Positions 53,496-64,000 of a DNA stretch of 64,000 nucleotides are shown here, piece after piece; position 1 is the stretch's first letter; each line of letters begins with the position of its first letter. Source of the stretch: Shewanella maritima. GTDB lineage: Bacteria > Pseudomonadota > Gammaproteobacteria > Enterobacterales > Shewanellaceae. The notes beneath the pieces were generated by a model that worked only from the letters and a program-made list of their open reading frames with translations, had not been told where the DNA came from and searched no databases. The stretch covers positions 2,423,501-2,487,500 of the forward strand of contig NZ_CP036200.1 of assembly GCF_004295345.1 (NCBI RefSeq), in the 5' to 3' direction. Both the position numbers and the translations under genes were made by a program.

Positions 53496-53933
53496 TTAAT
53501 CAGCTGACTTACTTGGAATAGCCAAATACAAACCCACTAGAATACAGCCAATACCCGCCAGCTTGGTGGCACTGACGGTTTCACCTAACCAGGGAAAGCT
53601 GACCGCAGCGAGATAAACAATCACATAGCTCAAGCTTAGTAGCGGATAAGCCTTAGATAACGGCAGATGTTTGAGCGCCATAATCCAGCACACCATAGAC
53701 AACGCATAGCAAACAAGCCCAGCGCCGACAGCGAGAGCGCTAGCTATTGCGAGGTCAAACAGCGGCATAAACTGCAGCGGTGATAGTAAGGCTTCAATTT
53801 GCGGCCATAATTGGCGCAAGTTAGCCATTCCCCACTTCATTGCTAGCTGGGCGGTCGAGATCAGTGCGACACTGGTTAGTGCTAAGGCGATGCCTTTAGA
53901 TTGGCTCACTTTATTAATGGCTGTCGTTACCAT
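53496..53933 (-). CDS. arnF: L-Ara4N-phosphoundecaprenol flippase subunit ArnF
   Basis: ArnF is one half of the EmrE-like flippase that moves undecaprenyl phosphate-L-Ara4N across the inner membrane. The 145-residue protein has four predicted membrane helices (GIALALTSVALISTAQLAMKW, then LAVGAGLVCYALSMVCWIMAL, YPLLSLSYVIVYLAAVSF and GIGCILVGLYLAI). The ATG at 53933 follows GGAGG closely; a longer frame start at 53990 lacks that site. It overlaps arnE by 7 bases, consistent with one coupled pair at the end of the operon. Confidence 0.9.
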   Translation of the reverse strand: MVTTAINKVSQSKGIALALTSVALISTAQLAMKWGMANLRQLWPQIEALLSPLQFMPLFDLAIASALAVGAGLVCYALSMVCWIMALKHLPLSKAYPLLSLSYVIVYLAAVSFPWLGETVSATKLAGIGCILVGLYLAIPSKSAD

Positions 53934-54283
53934 GTTAAGCCTCCGCTTAGCAGGGCGACACCAAACATAATCGCGACAACACCAGTCCACTGCTTTGCTG
54001 AGATAGTCTCGTTAAAGCAGTATTTTGACATCAATAGCATGACTACAAAGTTGATGCTCAATAGTGGGTAGGCGGTGGATACTTCCCAGTCAGTCAATAC
54101 TGCTAGCCAGGTTAATGCCCCCAAACCTAAAAATACGATGCTGAGTAAAATAGGTTTATTAAACAGCTTCTGCATTGTGGTGAGTTCAGGGTGCGCTTCA
54201 AAATAACTTGAAGCGCGCTTTTGCCAGTACTGACTGAGTGAGCTAGCAATCACTGAGCTGAAAAACAGGGCTAGGGTCAACAC
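53927..54283 (-). CDS. arnE: L-Ara4N-phosphoundecaprenol flippase subunit ArnE
   Basis: ArnE is the partner of ArnF in the flippase. The 118-residue protein belongs to the small-multidrug-resistance fold, with four helices (LTLALFFSSVIASSLSQYWQK, PILLSIVFLGLGALTWLAVL, YPLLSINFVVMLLMSKYCF, GVVAIMFGVALLSGG). It starts 2 bases after the arnT stop and overlaps arnF by 7. Confidence 0.9.
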   Translation of the reverse strand: MLTLALFFSSVIASSLSQYWQKRASSYFEAHPELTTMQKLFNKPILLSIVFLGLGALTWLAVLTDWEVSTAYPLLSINFVVMLLMSKYCFNETISAKQWTGVVAIMFGVALLSGGLTW

Positions 54284-54285
54284 TG

Positions 54286-55940
54286 TTAGTTAGCCACCGC
54301 ATCTGCTTGCTCGTAAAAATACACCTGGTATTTACCGCGAACGACCTTTTGGTCTGGCGCGTTAATATTGGCAGGCACGTCCACTTCGCGGAATAAAATC
54401 ATCACAGCTTCATCTTGAGTTTGGTGCTCGATAAAGCCATTGAGATTGTCCAGAGGTACAAAGCGATGGCTTGAATCAGGATAGTTCAGACCATAAGTTA
54501 ACTCACCTTTTGAACCAGTTAGGTAAACATCGTGACGCTTAAAGTACCAGCTAAATGCCGACATGGTGCTTGGGTGATCGCCAACCAGTACCGTATTTTC
54601 TGTGATTAGCGGGCTAACCTGCTTTAAAAAACGTGCTGGCATTTTGCCATCAATACTAATGTTAGGAATGATGGCCCACACTAGTAAGAATAAGCTCAAT
54701 GGCATTAGCATGTAGCTTGATACTTTCGCCTCTAGCGTTTTCACCTTGGTCGCAACGATAGCCAACGCAGCCCAGGCGCCAAATACCAAAGTGAGTAGCC
54801 AAGGGCGATACGCTTCATCTTCGGTGAGTGGCAGTTTGCCAATATAGAACAGCACAAGCACAGTGACTGACACTAGAATAAAAAAGCCAGCATTGATGTA
54901 AGAGCCGATATTAAAGCCTTTAGATTTATTCTTGATAGCATTCATTACCCTTGCGCTAGAATAATCGCAATTGGCGCCATGCAAGGCAGGATATAAGTTG
55001 CTAGCTTGCCTTTGGCAATAGAGAAGAATAAAAACGGCAATACTGCCCATAAAATGGCGTAACGAATTAATCGCGAGTCCCACTGACCAGACATATGTTT
55101 AAGTGCCGCTGGTGCAATAAATAGCCAAGGGATAGTGCCAAGCATTAAAAACGGAATGTAGTACCAAAATGGCGCAGCGTGCTGGGCGTTGTCAGCGCTA
55201 AAGCGTTGGATATGCTCAACCCAAAAGAAGTAGTGCCAGTAGTCAGGCTCTGCTGCATGTACTGCTAGCGCCCAAGGCAAGGTCACCACTAGTGCAACTA
55301 GCATAACCCACCAACCCCACTTTAAGATTTCGAGCAATTGCTTTTGCCAAATCATAAATGGCACTACCACAATTACTGGTAAGGCGAGGGCGAGAAAGCC
55401 TTTGGTCATTAACGCAAACGAACAAAACAGTCCGGCTAAGCCATAGTTACGCCATCTTGCTGATGTGTTGGGTGAGTCTGCCGCAAAGAAGAAAGCGGTA
55501 AAGGCGGCGGTAAGCCATAGGTTAAGCATGCCGTCGAGCACACTGTACGAGCCTAAGTTGTTAACCAGGAACAGGCTTAAAAATACCGCTACAGTTACCC
55601 AGGCTTGTTGGCGATTAGCAAAGCGCGCGACGAGCAAAAATAGACACAAGGCTGCGCCAAAGGTGCTAAAGGCTGAAGCAAAACGCACTGAGAAGTTATT
55701 TTCACCAAAAATGACCTGTGAAATCGCATTCATCCAGTGGCCCATAATTGGCTTTTCAAAATAGCGTAGGTCGTTGAAGGTAGGTACAATCCAGTTATTG
55801 TTTTGTACCATTTCGCGGGCGATTTCGGCGTAACGCAGTTCATCTGGTGACCAAAGATCACGTAACCCTAGCGGTAAGATATATAGCGCGATAAAAAAAA
55901 GCGGCACAAGTACCGCTAGATTAATTTTAGATTTAGTCAT
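54286..55940 (-). pseudogene. arnT: Lipid A L-Ara4N transferase ArnT, frameshifted
   Basis: ArnT transfers L-Ara4N from undecaprenyl phosphate to lipid A on the outer face of the inner membrane. The first frame covers 331 residues and carries the GT83 signature (LWSPDELRYAEIAREMVQ, FEKPIMGHWMNAIS) and many membrane helices. It stops just after IAIILAQG. The second frame continues with MNAIKNKSKGFNIGS and the periplasmic C-terminal part. Adding one base to the minus-strand G3 run (54948-54950) joins them into 551 residues, the usual ArnT length. The start ATG 55940 follows GGAAGAAG. As with recF, a homopolymer error is likely. If real, lipid A modification would be lost while the rest of the operon stays intact. 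Confidence 0.9.
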
Positions 55941-55951
55941 TCTTCTTCCAA

Positions 55952-56872
55952 TTAAGAACTTGCAGTTTTCTCTACCATAGAACGCTGGTGGCTAAGCCAG
56001 CCTTCACGTCCCTCAAGTGCTACATTGACAATAGTGTCTTGAGGTAAGTTTTGTTGGTCATAATCATCTAATAATTCGACTAAGGGTACAAACTCAATCT
56101 TGTTTGCCTTAGCTTTTATCAACAAATCTTCAAACATCTGCGCGCAAACAATCCCTTCCACTTCGGCGTGAATGGTGTACACGTTGAGTTGATTTGGTTT
56201 GATCAGCTTGATGATTTCATCATTGTAATTGTCTGCTGTGACATTCCCTTGACCAATCAATTCATCATAAGTTGGCAAGGTAACCGGAATTTGAGGCGCT
56301 AGGCCTTCTCCCGGGCTGAATATCGACTCGCCGCGGCAATCACTGTTGTAGTTAAAAGCAAACTTTTGCTTTTCAACTAAGGTTTGCTCGTTGCAGCGCC
56401 AGCCAGCGACTGCGCTGGTTGTTGGTGCTTCACCAGTGATTTGACTCAGCAAGTCATGACCTTTTTTGATTTCACTGTGCAGCTCGTTAGCTGACATAGT
56501 GTCGGTCTTCATTTGCCACTTGTGATGATCCCAGGCGTGCAAGCCCATTTCATGGCCTGCAAGCTGAGTATCTTTAATGATGTGTTTAAGCTTTTTACCA
56601 ATGACAGGCCCTGGCCAAATAGTGCCGCGGATAAGAATATCCCAGCCATAGAGGCTAGCAGCTTTTGAGCGCAGCATTTTCTTTAAAAACGCAGGGCGTA
56701 GCAGGCGCCAAATATGACGCCCCATGTTGTCAGGGCCAACGGTAAAGTAGAACGAGGCCTTTACATCATGCTTGGCAAATAACTCAAGCAGCTTGGGCAC
56801 GCCTAAGCGCGTGCCACGAAAGGTGTCAACGTCGATCCTAAGACCGACTTTGGTCACTGAGCCTTGGCTCAT
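55952..56872 (-). CDS. arnD: 4-deoxy-4-formamido-L-Ara-P-undecaprenol deformylase ArnD
   Basis: ArnD removes the formyl group added by ArnA once the sugar is on undecaprenyl phosphate. The 306-residue protein is a NodB-like polysaccharide deacetylase: [13 protein letters not shown] holds the first metal aspartates, then [14 protein letters not shown] supplies the metal histidines. A late segment reads [25 protein letters not shown]. Its start overlaps the arnA stop by 4 bases, giving translational coupling. Confidence 0.95.
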   Translation of the reverse strand: MSQGSVTKVGLRIDVDTFRGTRLGVPKLLELFAKHDVKASFYFTVGPDNMGRHIWRLLRPAFLKKMLRSKAASLYGWDILIRGTIWPGPVIGKKLKHIIKDTQLAGHEMGLHAWDHHKWQMKTDTMSANELHSEIKKGHDLLSQITGEAPTTSAVAGWRCNEQTLVEKQKFAFNYNSDCRGESIFSPGEGLAPQIPVTLPTYDELIGQGNVTADNYNDEIIKLIKPNQLNVYTIHAEVEGIVCAQMFEDLLIKAKANKIEFVPLVELLDDYDQQNLPQDTIVNVALEGREGWLSHQRSMVEKTASS

Positions 56873-58851
56873 TTTCTTTCGTCAATTGCTGATTTCAAGA
56901 AGAAGTCTAAGGTGTCTTCAATGGTTTGGTCCATCATGATCTTAGGCTCCCAGTTCAGCAGTTTCTTCGCATTGGCAATGCTTGGACGACGGTGCTGAAC
57001 ATCTTGGTAACCATCACCGTAGAAGGTGTGGCTTTCAACTAGGTTGTAGCCAGCAAACGGTGGGAATTGATCACGTAGCGGGTGCTTGTCGAACTTCTCA
57101 ACTAGCGTTTCAGCCATCACCTTGATGCTCGCTTCGTTGTCAGGCTTACCAATGTTGATGATTTGGCTGTCACAAAGGTTGTCTTTGTTCTCAATAATGC
57201 GGAATAGCGCTTCAATTGCCTCTGAGATATCGGTGAAACAACGTTTTTGCTCACCGCCGTCAATCAGCTTGATTGGCGTACCTTCAACTAGGTTTAAGAT
57301 CAGCTGAGTAATCGCACGGCTAGAGCCAACACGAGCTGAGTTTAAACTATCTAGGCGAGGGCCCATCCAGTTAAATGGACGGAATAGGGTGAACTTAAGG
57401 TTGTCTTTTTTACCGTAAGCCCAAATTACGCGGTCAAGCAGCTGCTTAGAGGTTGAGTAAATCCAACGCTGGCGGTTAATTGGACCAGTAATTAGCGGTG
57501 AAGTATCTTCGTCAAACTGCTCGTCAGTACACATACCGTAAACTTCAGAGGTCGATGGGAAGATGATGCGCTTGTTGTATTTCACACAGGCACGAACGAT
57601 TTTTAAGTTCTCTTCAAAATCTAGCTCGAATACTTTTAGTGGGTTACGGGTGTACTCGATTGGTGTAGCAATCGCAACCAGCGGTAATACGATGTCACAC
57701 TTCTTAATGTGGTATTCAATCCACTCGTTGTGAATGGTGATGTCGCCTTCAACAAAGTGGAAGTCTGGGTGCTCAAGGTGTTGCTCAATTTGGTTTGAGC
57801 TCATGTCCATGGCGTAGATTTCGTACTTGCCATCGTCAAGTAAACGCTTAGTTAGGTGGTTACCAATAAAGCCATTGGCACCCATGATCAGTACTTTTTG
57901 GCGACGAGTAGCAGCAATGACCGCACTGGCTTGCGGGCCAAAACGCATGCCTTCTACTAGGTGCATTTCAGCGGCTAGTTGATCACCACTTAGGAATAAG
58001 CCATTTTCAGTTTGGCCAGAGTTAACCTGCAGTGCACCTTGTGCACAGGCAATTGTCAGCGGCTTAGTTGCTACGATTGTGCCAGGGGTAACGTCGTAGT
58101 TTTTATCAATCGCTTTAGCGCTCCAGATAATGACTTTACGCTCACCTAGGAAAGAGAAAGCACCTGGGAATGGCTCAGTTACCGCGCGAACTAGGTTAAA
58201 TACGGTGCGTGCATCGTTGGTCCACTTAATTTCACCATCAGCTGGGGTGCGGCGACCAAAGTAGGTTGCTTGGCTTGCATCTTGCGGTGTCAGTGTGTGA
58301 GTGCCAGCAACGATAGCAGGTAGCGTGTTTGCAAGTAGCTCTGAAGCTGCTTTAGTCATAGCTGCGTGCAGTGTTGCTGCTGTGTCTTCGTCGCTAATGG
58401 CGATTTTTTGCTGAGCAACAATATCACCGGCATCAGGCTTAGCTGTCATAGTGTGTAACGTCACACCAGTTTCTGTTTCACCATTTACCAGTACCCAGTT
58501 GATTGGCGCGCGGCCACGGTAGTTAGGTAGTAGTGAACCGTGTAGGTTGAAGCCGCCTTTAGGGGCAATGTCTAAGATCTCTTGGCTTAGCATGTGGCGA
58601 TAGTAGAAAGAGAACAATGCATCTGGCTGCATCTTCTTAATCTTTTCAACCCAAAGTGGGTGGTTTACATCTTCAGGTGCGAATACTGGGATACCTTTGC
58701 TTGCAGCTAGCTTAGCAACAGACTCAAAGAATACATTTTCGTTAGCATCGTCAACATGGGTGAATACTGCTGCGATTTCTACGCCAGCCTCAAGCATGCT
58801 CTTGATGGCAGCGCAACCAATGTTGTGATAAGCAAATACGACTGCTTTCAT
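56869..58851 (-). CDS. arnA: Bifunctional UDP-glucuronate decarboxylase / UDP-L-Ara4N formyltransferase ArnA
   Basis: ArnA catalyses two pathway steps. Its N-terminal domain (residues about 1-300) formylates UDP-L-Ara4N with 10-formyl-tetrahydrofolate and shows [19 protein letters not shown] and [10 protein letters not shown]. The C-terminal domain (about 315-660) oxidatively decarboxylates UDP-glucuronate with NAD+, with the motif [18 protein letters not shown] and the catalytic Ser/Glu in [11 protein letters not shown]. The 660-residue length is standard. It follows arnC by 35 bases and overlaps arnD by 4. UDP-glucuronate comes from the neighbouring ugd. Confidence 0.97.
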   Translation of the reverse strand: MKAVVFAYHNIGCAAIKSMLEAGVEIAAVFTHVDDANENVFFESVAKLAASKGIPVFAPEDVNHPLWVEKIKKMQPDALFSFYYRHMLSQEILDIAPKGGFNLHGSLLPNYRGRAPINWVLVNGETETGVTLHTMTAKPDAGDIVAQQKIAISDEDTAATLHAAMTKAASELLANTLPAIVAGTHTLTPQDASQATYFGRRTPADGEIKWTNDARTVFNLVRAVTEPFPGAFSFLGERKVIIWSAKAIDKNYDVTPGTIVATKPLTIACAQGALQVNSGQTENGLFLSGDQLAAEMHLVEGMRFGPQASAVIAATRRQKVLIMGANGFIGNHLTKRLLDDGKYEIYAMDMSSNQIEQHLEHPDFHFVEGDITIHNEWIEYHIKKCDIVLPLVAIATPIEYTRNPLKVFELDFEENLKIVRACVKYNKRIIFPSTSEVYGMCTDEQFDEDTSPLITGPINRQRWIYSTSKQLLDRVIWAYGKKDNLKFTLFRPFNWMGPRLDSLNSARVGSSRAITQLILNLVEGTPIKLIDGGEQKRCFTDISEAIEALFRIIENKDNLCDSQIINIGKPDNEASIKVMAETLVEKFDKHPLRDQFPPFAGYNLVESHTFYGDGYQDVQHRRPSIANAKKLLNWEPKIMMDQTIEDTLDFFLKSAIDERK

Positions 58852-58886
58852 GGGATTTCCTTACAAAGTTAAATTTTAAATAGCTG

Positions 58887-59879
58887 CTACTGCTTACTTT
58901 CATCGAGCTCACGTGCTTTCTTGGTGGCGGCGCCTACCAAGATGTCTTGCACGTAGTAGCGAGGTCTAGCTCTTACGTCGGAATAAATTCGGCCAATATA
59001 TTCGCCTAGCAACCCAAGTCCAACAAATTGGGCGCCAATAAAGATAAATAGTACCGAGAATAGTGGGAATACACCGTCAACGCCCCATTCGGCGCCGTAA
59101 ATTAGGCGAAGCCCCATTAATACCACTGCTAGCATCAAACCCAGTGCGGCAATACCGCCACCAACTAGGCTTAGCATACGTAATGGTGCTGTGGTCATAC
59201 TGGTGAGCAAATCAAACATCAAATTGATCAGGCTCATAAAGCTGTATTTTGAGTCACCGGCAGCACGTTCGGCGTGCATTACGTCTATCTCAACCGTGTT
59301 GCGAGCAAAGCCGTTAGCAAGAATTGGGATAAAAGTGCTGCGCTCATGACACTCAAGCATGGCATTAACTACATGGCGACGGTATGCACGCAACATACAA
59401 CCATAGTCATTCATCTCAACACCGGTTGAGCGCTTAACTAGCTTGTTGATCAGTTTAGACGGGTAACGACGTAAACGACTATCTTGGCGGTTCTTACGCA
59501 CGGTACCAACAGAGTCATAGCCTTCTTCGGCTTTTGCTACCAGGTTAGGGATTTCTTCTGGCGGATTTTGCAGGTCAGCATCTAGGGTGACAATTAAGTC
59601 GCCACGTACATGCTCAAAGCCGGCCATAATAGCGCTGTGTTGACCATAGTTGCGGTTAAGAATTACGCCGACAACGTGACTGTCTTTCTCAGATGCTGCC
59701 GCTTCAATTAGCTCAGCACTTTTATCACGGCTACCATCGTCAATTAGAATAAGTTCATAATCTTTATCCATCGAGTCTGCAGCGGCTACTGTGCGCTTGA
59801 TTAGCTCTGGCAAGCTGGCTTCTTCGTTGTATACGGGAATGACAATCGAAACGAAGTCGATACTTTGGTTGTGTTTCAT
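58887..59879 (-). CDS. arnC: Undecaprenyl-phosphate L-Ara4FN transferase ArnC
   Basis: ArnC moves the formylated sugar from UDP to undecaprenyl phosphate. The 330-residue protein has a GT2 domain ([37 protein letters not shown], then [18 protein letters not shown] with the DxD motif). Two C-terminal membrane helices follow ([20 protein letters not shown] and [21 protein letters not shown]). It starts 2 bases after the arnB stop. Confidence 0.95.
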   Translation of the reverse strand: MKHNQSIDFVSIVIPVYNEEASLPELIKRTVAAADSMDKDYELILIDDGSRDKSAELIEAAASEKDSHVVGVILNRNYGQHSAIMAGFEHVRGDLIVTLDADLQNPPEEIPNLVAKAEEGYDSVGTVRKNRQDSRLRRYPSKLINKLVKRSTGVEMNDYGCMLRAYRRHVVNAMLECHERSTFIPILANGFARNTVEIDVMHAERAAGDSKYSFMSLINLMFDLLTSMTTAPLRMLSLVGGGIAALGLMLAVVLMGLRLIYGAEWGVDGVFPLFSVLFIFIGAQFVGLGLLGEYIGRIYSDVRARPRYYVQDILVGAATKKARELDESKQ

Positions 59880-59881
59880 GT

Positions 59882-61045
59882 TTATTGTCCAACAATGTCT
59901 TTAATAGCGGCAATTACCCGATCGATATCGGTTAACTCCATTGACGGGAATAATGGCAGTGAGCAAATCTGCTGACTATTGCGCTCGGTATTGCTTAGGT
60001 TTGGATTGATTTCACCAAATAAGCTAGCGTAATTTTCGCGGTAGTATTTTTGGGTGTGGATGGCTTTAAAGTGAATACCCGCGCCAATACCACGTACTTT
60101 TAACGCAGCAATGAGATCGTCTCGGTTAATCCCGGTTTGACTCGGGTCAACACGAACGATCATTAGGTGCCAGCAATGTTTGTGGTCATATTCAGGGATA
60201 GCTAATGGTGTAAAGCCATCTAGTTGAGCGAGCTGCTGGCGGTAGTAGGTGACTAGCTCTGTACGTTTAGCTGTGATTTGTTCAATGCGCTCAAGCTGGC
60301 CAAGGGCCAATACAGCGCAAATATCTGGCATATTGTATTTAAAGCCTGGCTCAATCACTTCTGCCTGAGGTGCACGACCTTGAGTCTCACGATCAAAAGC
60401 GTCAACGCCAAGGCCATGGAATTTCAAGCGGCGAACTCTTTCGGCAAGCTTGGCATCATGAGTGGTTAAAATGCCGCCTTCTGCTGTAGTGACGTTTTTA
60501 ATAGCATGCAAAGAGAATAAGCAAGTTCCCGTTTTGCCGATTGGTCGACCTTGGTATTCGGTACCTAGCGCGTGCGCAGCGTCTTCAACAATAGCAATAC
60601 CATGTTTGTCGCCAAGGGCATATAAAGCATCTAAGTCTAAGCTCGCACCAGAGTAGTGTACTGGCACAATGGCTTTGGTCTTGTCGGTAATTAGTGGCTC
60701 AATTAGCTCAGCTGTTGTCATTAAGGTATCTTGGTCAACGTCAACAAATACTGGCTTAGCGCCTAACAGGGTAATTAGGTTTACTGTTGATACCCAAGTA
60801 AGAGACGGAGTAATTACTTCATCACCTGGGCCTACCCCTAGAGCAAGCAGAACAAGGTGCATGCCGGCAGATGCGCTACTTAAGCTGACCACGTGAGAGG
60901 TTTGGGTATATTGTTGAACTTGGTTTTCTAGCTCAGCACTTTTAGGGCCTGTGGTGATCCAGCCTGAGCGCAGCACATCTGTGACAGCTTGAATATCATT
61001 ATCATCAATGGCTGGTCGACATAAAGGGAGAAATGCCTGACTCAT
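59882..61045 (-). CDS. arnB: UDP-4-amino-4-deoxy-L-arabinose aminotransferase ArnB
   Basis: ArnB is a PLP enzyme that aminates UDP-4-keto-pyranose to UDP-L-Ara4N using glutamate. The 387-residue protein has the DegT/DnrJ/EryC1 pattern: [46 protein letters not shown] and [12 protein letters not shown]. The PLP lysine is in [15 protein letters not shown] near residue 188. It leads the seven-gene arnBCADTEF operon, and AAGGAT precedes its ATG. The upstream promoter region has no clear PmrA box that I can identify. Confidence 0.96.
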   Translation of the reverse strand: MSQAFLPLCRPAIDDNDIQAVTDVLRSGWITTGPKSAELENQVQQYTQTSHVVSLSSASAGMHLVLLALGVGPGDEVITPSLTWVSTVNLITLLGAKPVFVDVDQDTLMTTAELIEPLITDKTKAIVPVHYSGASLDLDALYALGDKHGIAIVEDAAHALGTEYQGRPIGKTGTCLFSLHAIKNVTTAEGGILTTHDAKLAERVRRLKFHGLGVDAFDRETQGRAPQAEVIEPGFKYNMPDICAVLALGQLERIEQITAKRTELVTYYRQQLAQLDGFTPLAIPEYDHKHCWHLMIVRVDPSQTGINRDDLIAALKVRGIGAGIHFKAIHTQKYYRENYASLFGEINPNLSNTERNSQQICSLPLFPSMELTDIDRVIAAIKDIVGQ

Positions 61046-61511
61046 GTTATATCCTTAAACCTGTACCTAGCTGCACATTCCAAAACTCAGGTACATGCTT
61101 CTGGATCACATGTCTCTGTATTAGATATAGCAAGCTGGATGAAAGCGATAAGCGCTCGATAGTCGGATTGCTTATCTAGCAAAGCGGCGATTATATCGTT
61201 TTATGGCTCGCAATGTAGTGCTTGGCCTTAATTTAAGCTGAAAAATGTACAGTTTTTTTAATCAGCAGCCAAAGTTAGCTATTTTAGCTATATAAAGTTA
61301 ACGTCTACCTACGACTTTATTACCTATCGTTAGTTCATTAACGGTCGTTTTCACCATACTTTGATGTGACGTTCAAACATAATGCAGGCTCGTAATAGCT
61401 AGTACCTTTATCAAGATGTACTAAAAATCTACGTTTTAGCCCGCAAAAACAGCGATTAGTTCATTAAGTATTCGCTTAAGCTGTAAATCATAAAAAACTT
61501 CAAAAAAGCCC
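61046..61511. other. AT-rich gap between arnB and rrn promoters
   Basis: This stretch holds no gene. It must contain the arnB promoter. A stem GATAAGC (61147-61153) / GCTTATC (61170-61176) is visible. Its AT-rich right end, upstream of the rRNA promoters, is where UP elements and Fis sites would be expected. Confidence 0.45.
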
Positions 61512-61539
61512 TTGCGCAAAAATCTAAGCTCCCTATAAT
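61512..61539 (+). promoter_or_regulatory. rRNA promoter P1
   Basis: A -35 box TTGCGC and a perfect -10 box TATAAT are 16 bases apart. The GC-rich discriminator GCGCTCCC directly follows, the hallmark of promoters under ppGpp (stringent) control. Confidence 0.75.
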
Positions 61540-61657
61540 GCGCTCCCACTGACACGGCGCAGCGGCCAACACAAAGTGTAGGTAGCAAGCGTGACAGTTT
61601 GATTTGAAGGCATTTAAGCCACTCAAATCAAGGCGAAAAGAAAGTTTGAAAAAACAC

Positions 61658-61685
61658 TTGACGCCAACGCGGGAAAGCGTAGAAT
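61658..61685 (+). promoter_or_regulatory. rRNA promoter P2
   Basis: A -35 box TTGACG and -10 box TAGAAT are 16 bases apart, with ACGCAGCC after the -10. It lies about 146 bases downstream of P1, the usual P1-P2 tandem of rRNA operons. Confidence 0.75.
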
Positions 61686-61722
61686 ACGCAGCCCTGACCC
61701 GATGAGCCAAGCGCTAACGGGA

Positions 61723-61734
61723 TGCTCTTTAACA
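61723..61734 (+). promoter_or_regulatory. BoxA antitermination site, leader
   Basis: TGCTCTTTAACA matches the rrn boxA, which binds NusB and S10 to let RNA polymerase ignore Rho inside rRNA. It lies in the leader before 16S. Confidence 0.85.
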
Positions 61735-61923
61735 ATATGACAAGTATATCTGTGTGGACATTCACAGAGCGTTAAATTCGACAGATTCATCTTTTGATGA
61801 GTCACAAAATTTAAAACTCAAAGATGTTCATACGACACAAGTTAATTTGAATTGATGATTCGATTTAAATTGACGCATGACAGTAGAATTCATTGAGTCG
61901 AACGAAAGTTCGTAAAAACTTTT

Positions 61924-63472
<1,549 letters not shown>

Positions 63473-63787
63473 TCGACACGAATTTAGACCTGTTGAGTGT
63501 TCACACAGATAACTTGTCGCTTCTTTTATAAGAAGTGAGAGTCAAATGCGCCGCGAGCCGGTTAGCATTGTTCTTTAACAATTTGGAAAGCTGATAGTAT
63601 TTTTATGTGAAAACATAAAATGCGAAATAATTGAGTTCTCAAAACACTATTTAAGTGTCTTGAATATTCTAAAACTAAGGCGATACACATGAATGAGTTT
63701 ACTCATTGGTGTGATTTATCAAATAAACCAGCTAGTCACCTATGTGGCTTGAATGACTTACATTAGTAAGACTCATTTGGGTTGTAT
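63473..63787 (+). other. 16S-23S internal transcribed spacer
   Basis: The 315-base spacer shows no tRNA: I find no cloverleaf or TTCGA arm. It contains a second boxA, TGTTCTTTAACA at 63569-63580, before the 23S gene. The absence of tRNA-Ile/Ala or tRNA-Glu fits one of several rRNA operon types. Confidence 0.8.
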
Positions 63788-64000
63788 GGTTAAGTGACTA
63801 AGCGTATACGGTGGATGCCTTGGCAGTCAGAGGCGATGAAGGACGTAGTAACTTGCGAAAAGCGTTGGCGAGCTAGTAACAAGCATTTGAGTCAACGATG
63901 TCCGAATGGGGAAACCCAATTGCATAAGCAATTATCCTAACGTGAATACATAGCGTTAGGAGGCAAACCCGGGGAACTGAAACATCTAAGTACCCGGAGG
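63788..64000 (+). rRNA. rrl: 23S ribosomal RNA (5' part)
   Basis: The 5' end begins GGTTAAGTGACTAAGCG and continues TGGATGCCTTGGCAGTCAG and GATGAAGGACGT, matching conserved 23S starts. It runs off the right edge of the window. Confidence 0.98.

Noticed and set aside
63473..63787. tRNA in the 16S-23S spacer
   Set aside because: No acceptor stem, TTCGA arm or CCA end could be found.

Overview
The window looks like a chromosomal segment of a Shewanella-type gammaproteobacterium (order Alteromonadales). The evidence is the 16S rRNA at the right end and the block yidD-rnpA-rpmH-dnaA-dnaN-recF-gyrB followed by glyS/glyQ, fadB/fadA, pepQ, trkH, hemG, trkA-rsmB-fmt-def, dprA-smg, tsaC-hemF and aroE. 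That order agrees with what I recall of Shewanella chromosomes near dnaA; I could not search a database.

Layout. (a) 1-8300, accessory and metabolic: three LysR regulators, a frameshifted outer-membrane porin behind a near-consensus CRP site, the glutathione-dependent formaldehyde detoxification pair frmA/fghA, a DEDDh exonuclease, and a flavodoxin-fold oxidoreductase with a SnoaL-like partner. (b) 8415-18763, the replication block: mnmE, yidC, yidD, rnpA and rpmH run leftward; dnaA, dnaN, recF (frameshifted here) and gyrB run rightward. The gap between rpmH and dnaA holds 11 GATC sites in 252 bp and five DnaA-box-like 9-mers, so it is oriC-like. (c) 19004-34174: an HDOD protein, a MITE-like element, glyQS, tag, a beta-propeller amidohydrolase, MOSC/tusA, fadBA, pepQ and yigZ. 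Three perfect 16-bp ParB-type parS palindromes lie at 24159, 25477 and 28521, and a degenerate one lies in the 3' end of recF. (d) 34269-51776: potassium uptake (trkH, trkA), an ArsR regulator beside a second MITE-like element, heme genes (hemG, hemF), translation maturation (def, fmt, rsmB, tsaC), dprA/smg, a truncated hemoglobin, two paired amidohydrolases, aroE and a gamma-carbonic anhydrase-like protein. (e) 51947-61045: ugd facing a complete arnBCADTEF operon, the lipid A 4-amino-4-deoxy-L-arabinose pathway that confers polymyxin resistance. (f) 61046-64000: an rRNA operon with two strong promoters, 16S, a tRNA-less spacer and the 5' end of 23S.

How the genes fit together. Replication initiation (DnaA, beta clamp, GyrB), candidate origin sequence and centromere-like parS sites cluster within about 16 kb. 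Ugd makes UDP-glucuronate; ArnA, B, C and D convert it to undecaprenyl-linked L-Ara4N; ArnE and ArnF flip it; ArnT transfers it to lipid A. FrmA and FghA together turn formaldehyde into formate.

Caveats. Three genes (porin, recF, arnT) each carry a net -1 shift, at least two of them in short G/C homopolymers. Assembly error is the simplest explanation, and the genes may be intact in the organism. dprA lacks a conventional start codon in front of its conserved N-terminal segment (ATA where ATG is expected). I saw no phage, CRISPR array, toxin-antitoxin pair or wholly novel gene system. The most unusual signals are the parS cluster, one copy of which forms the stem of a transcription terminator, and the oriC-like segment.
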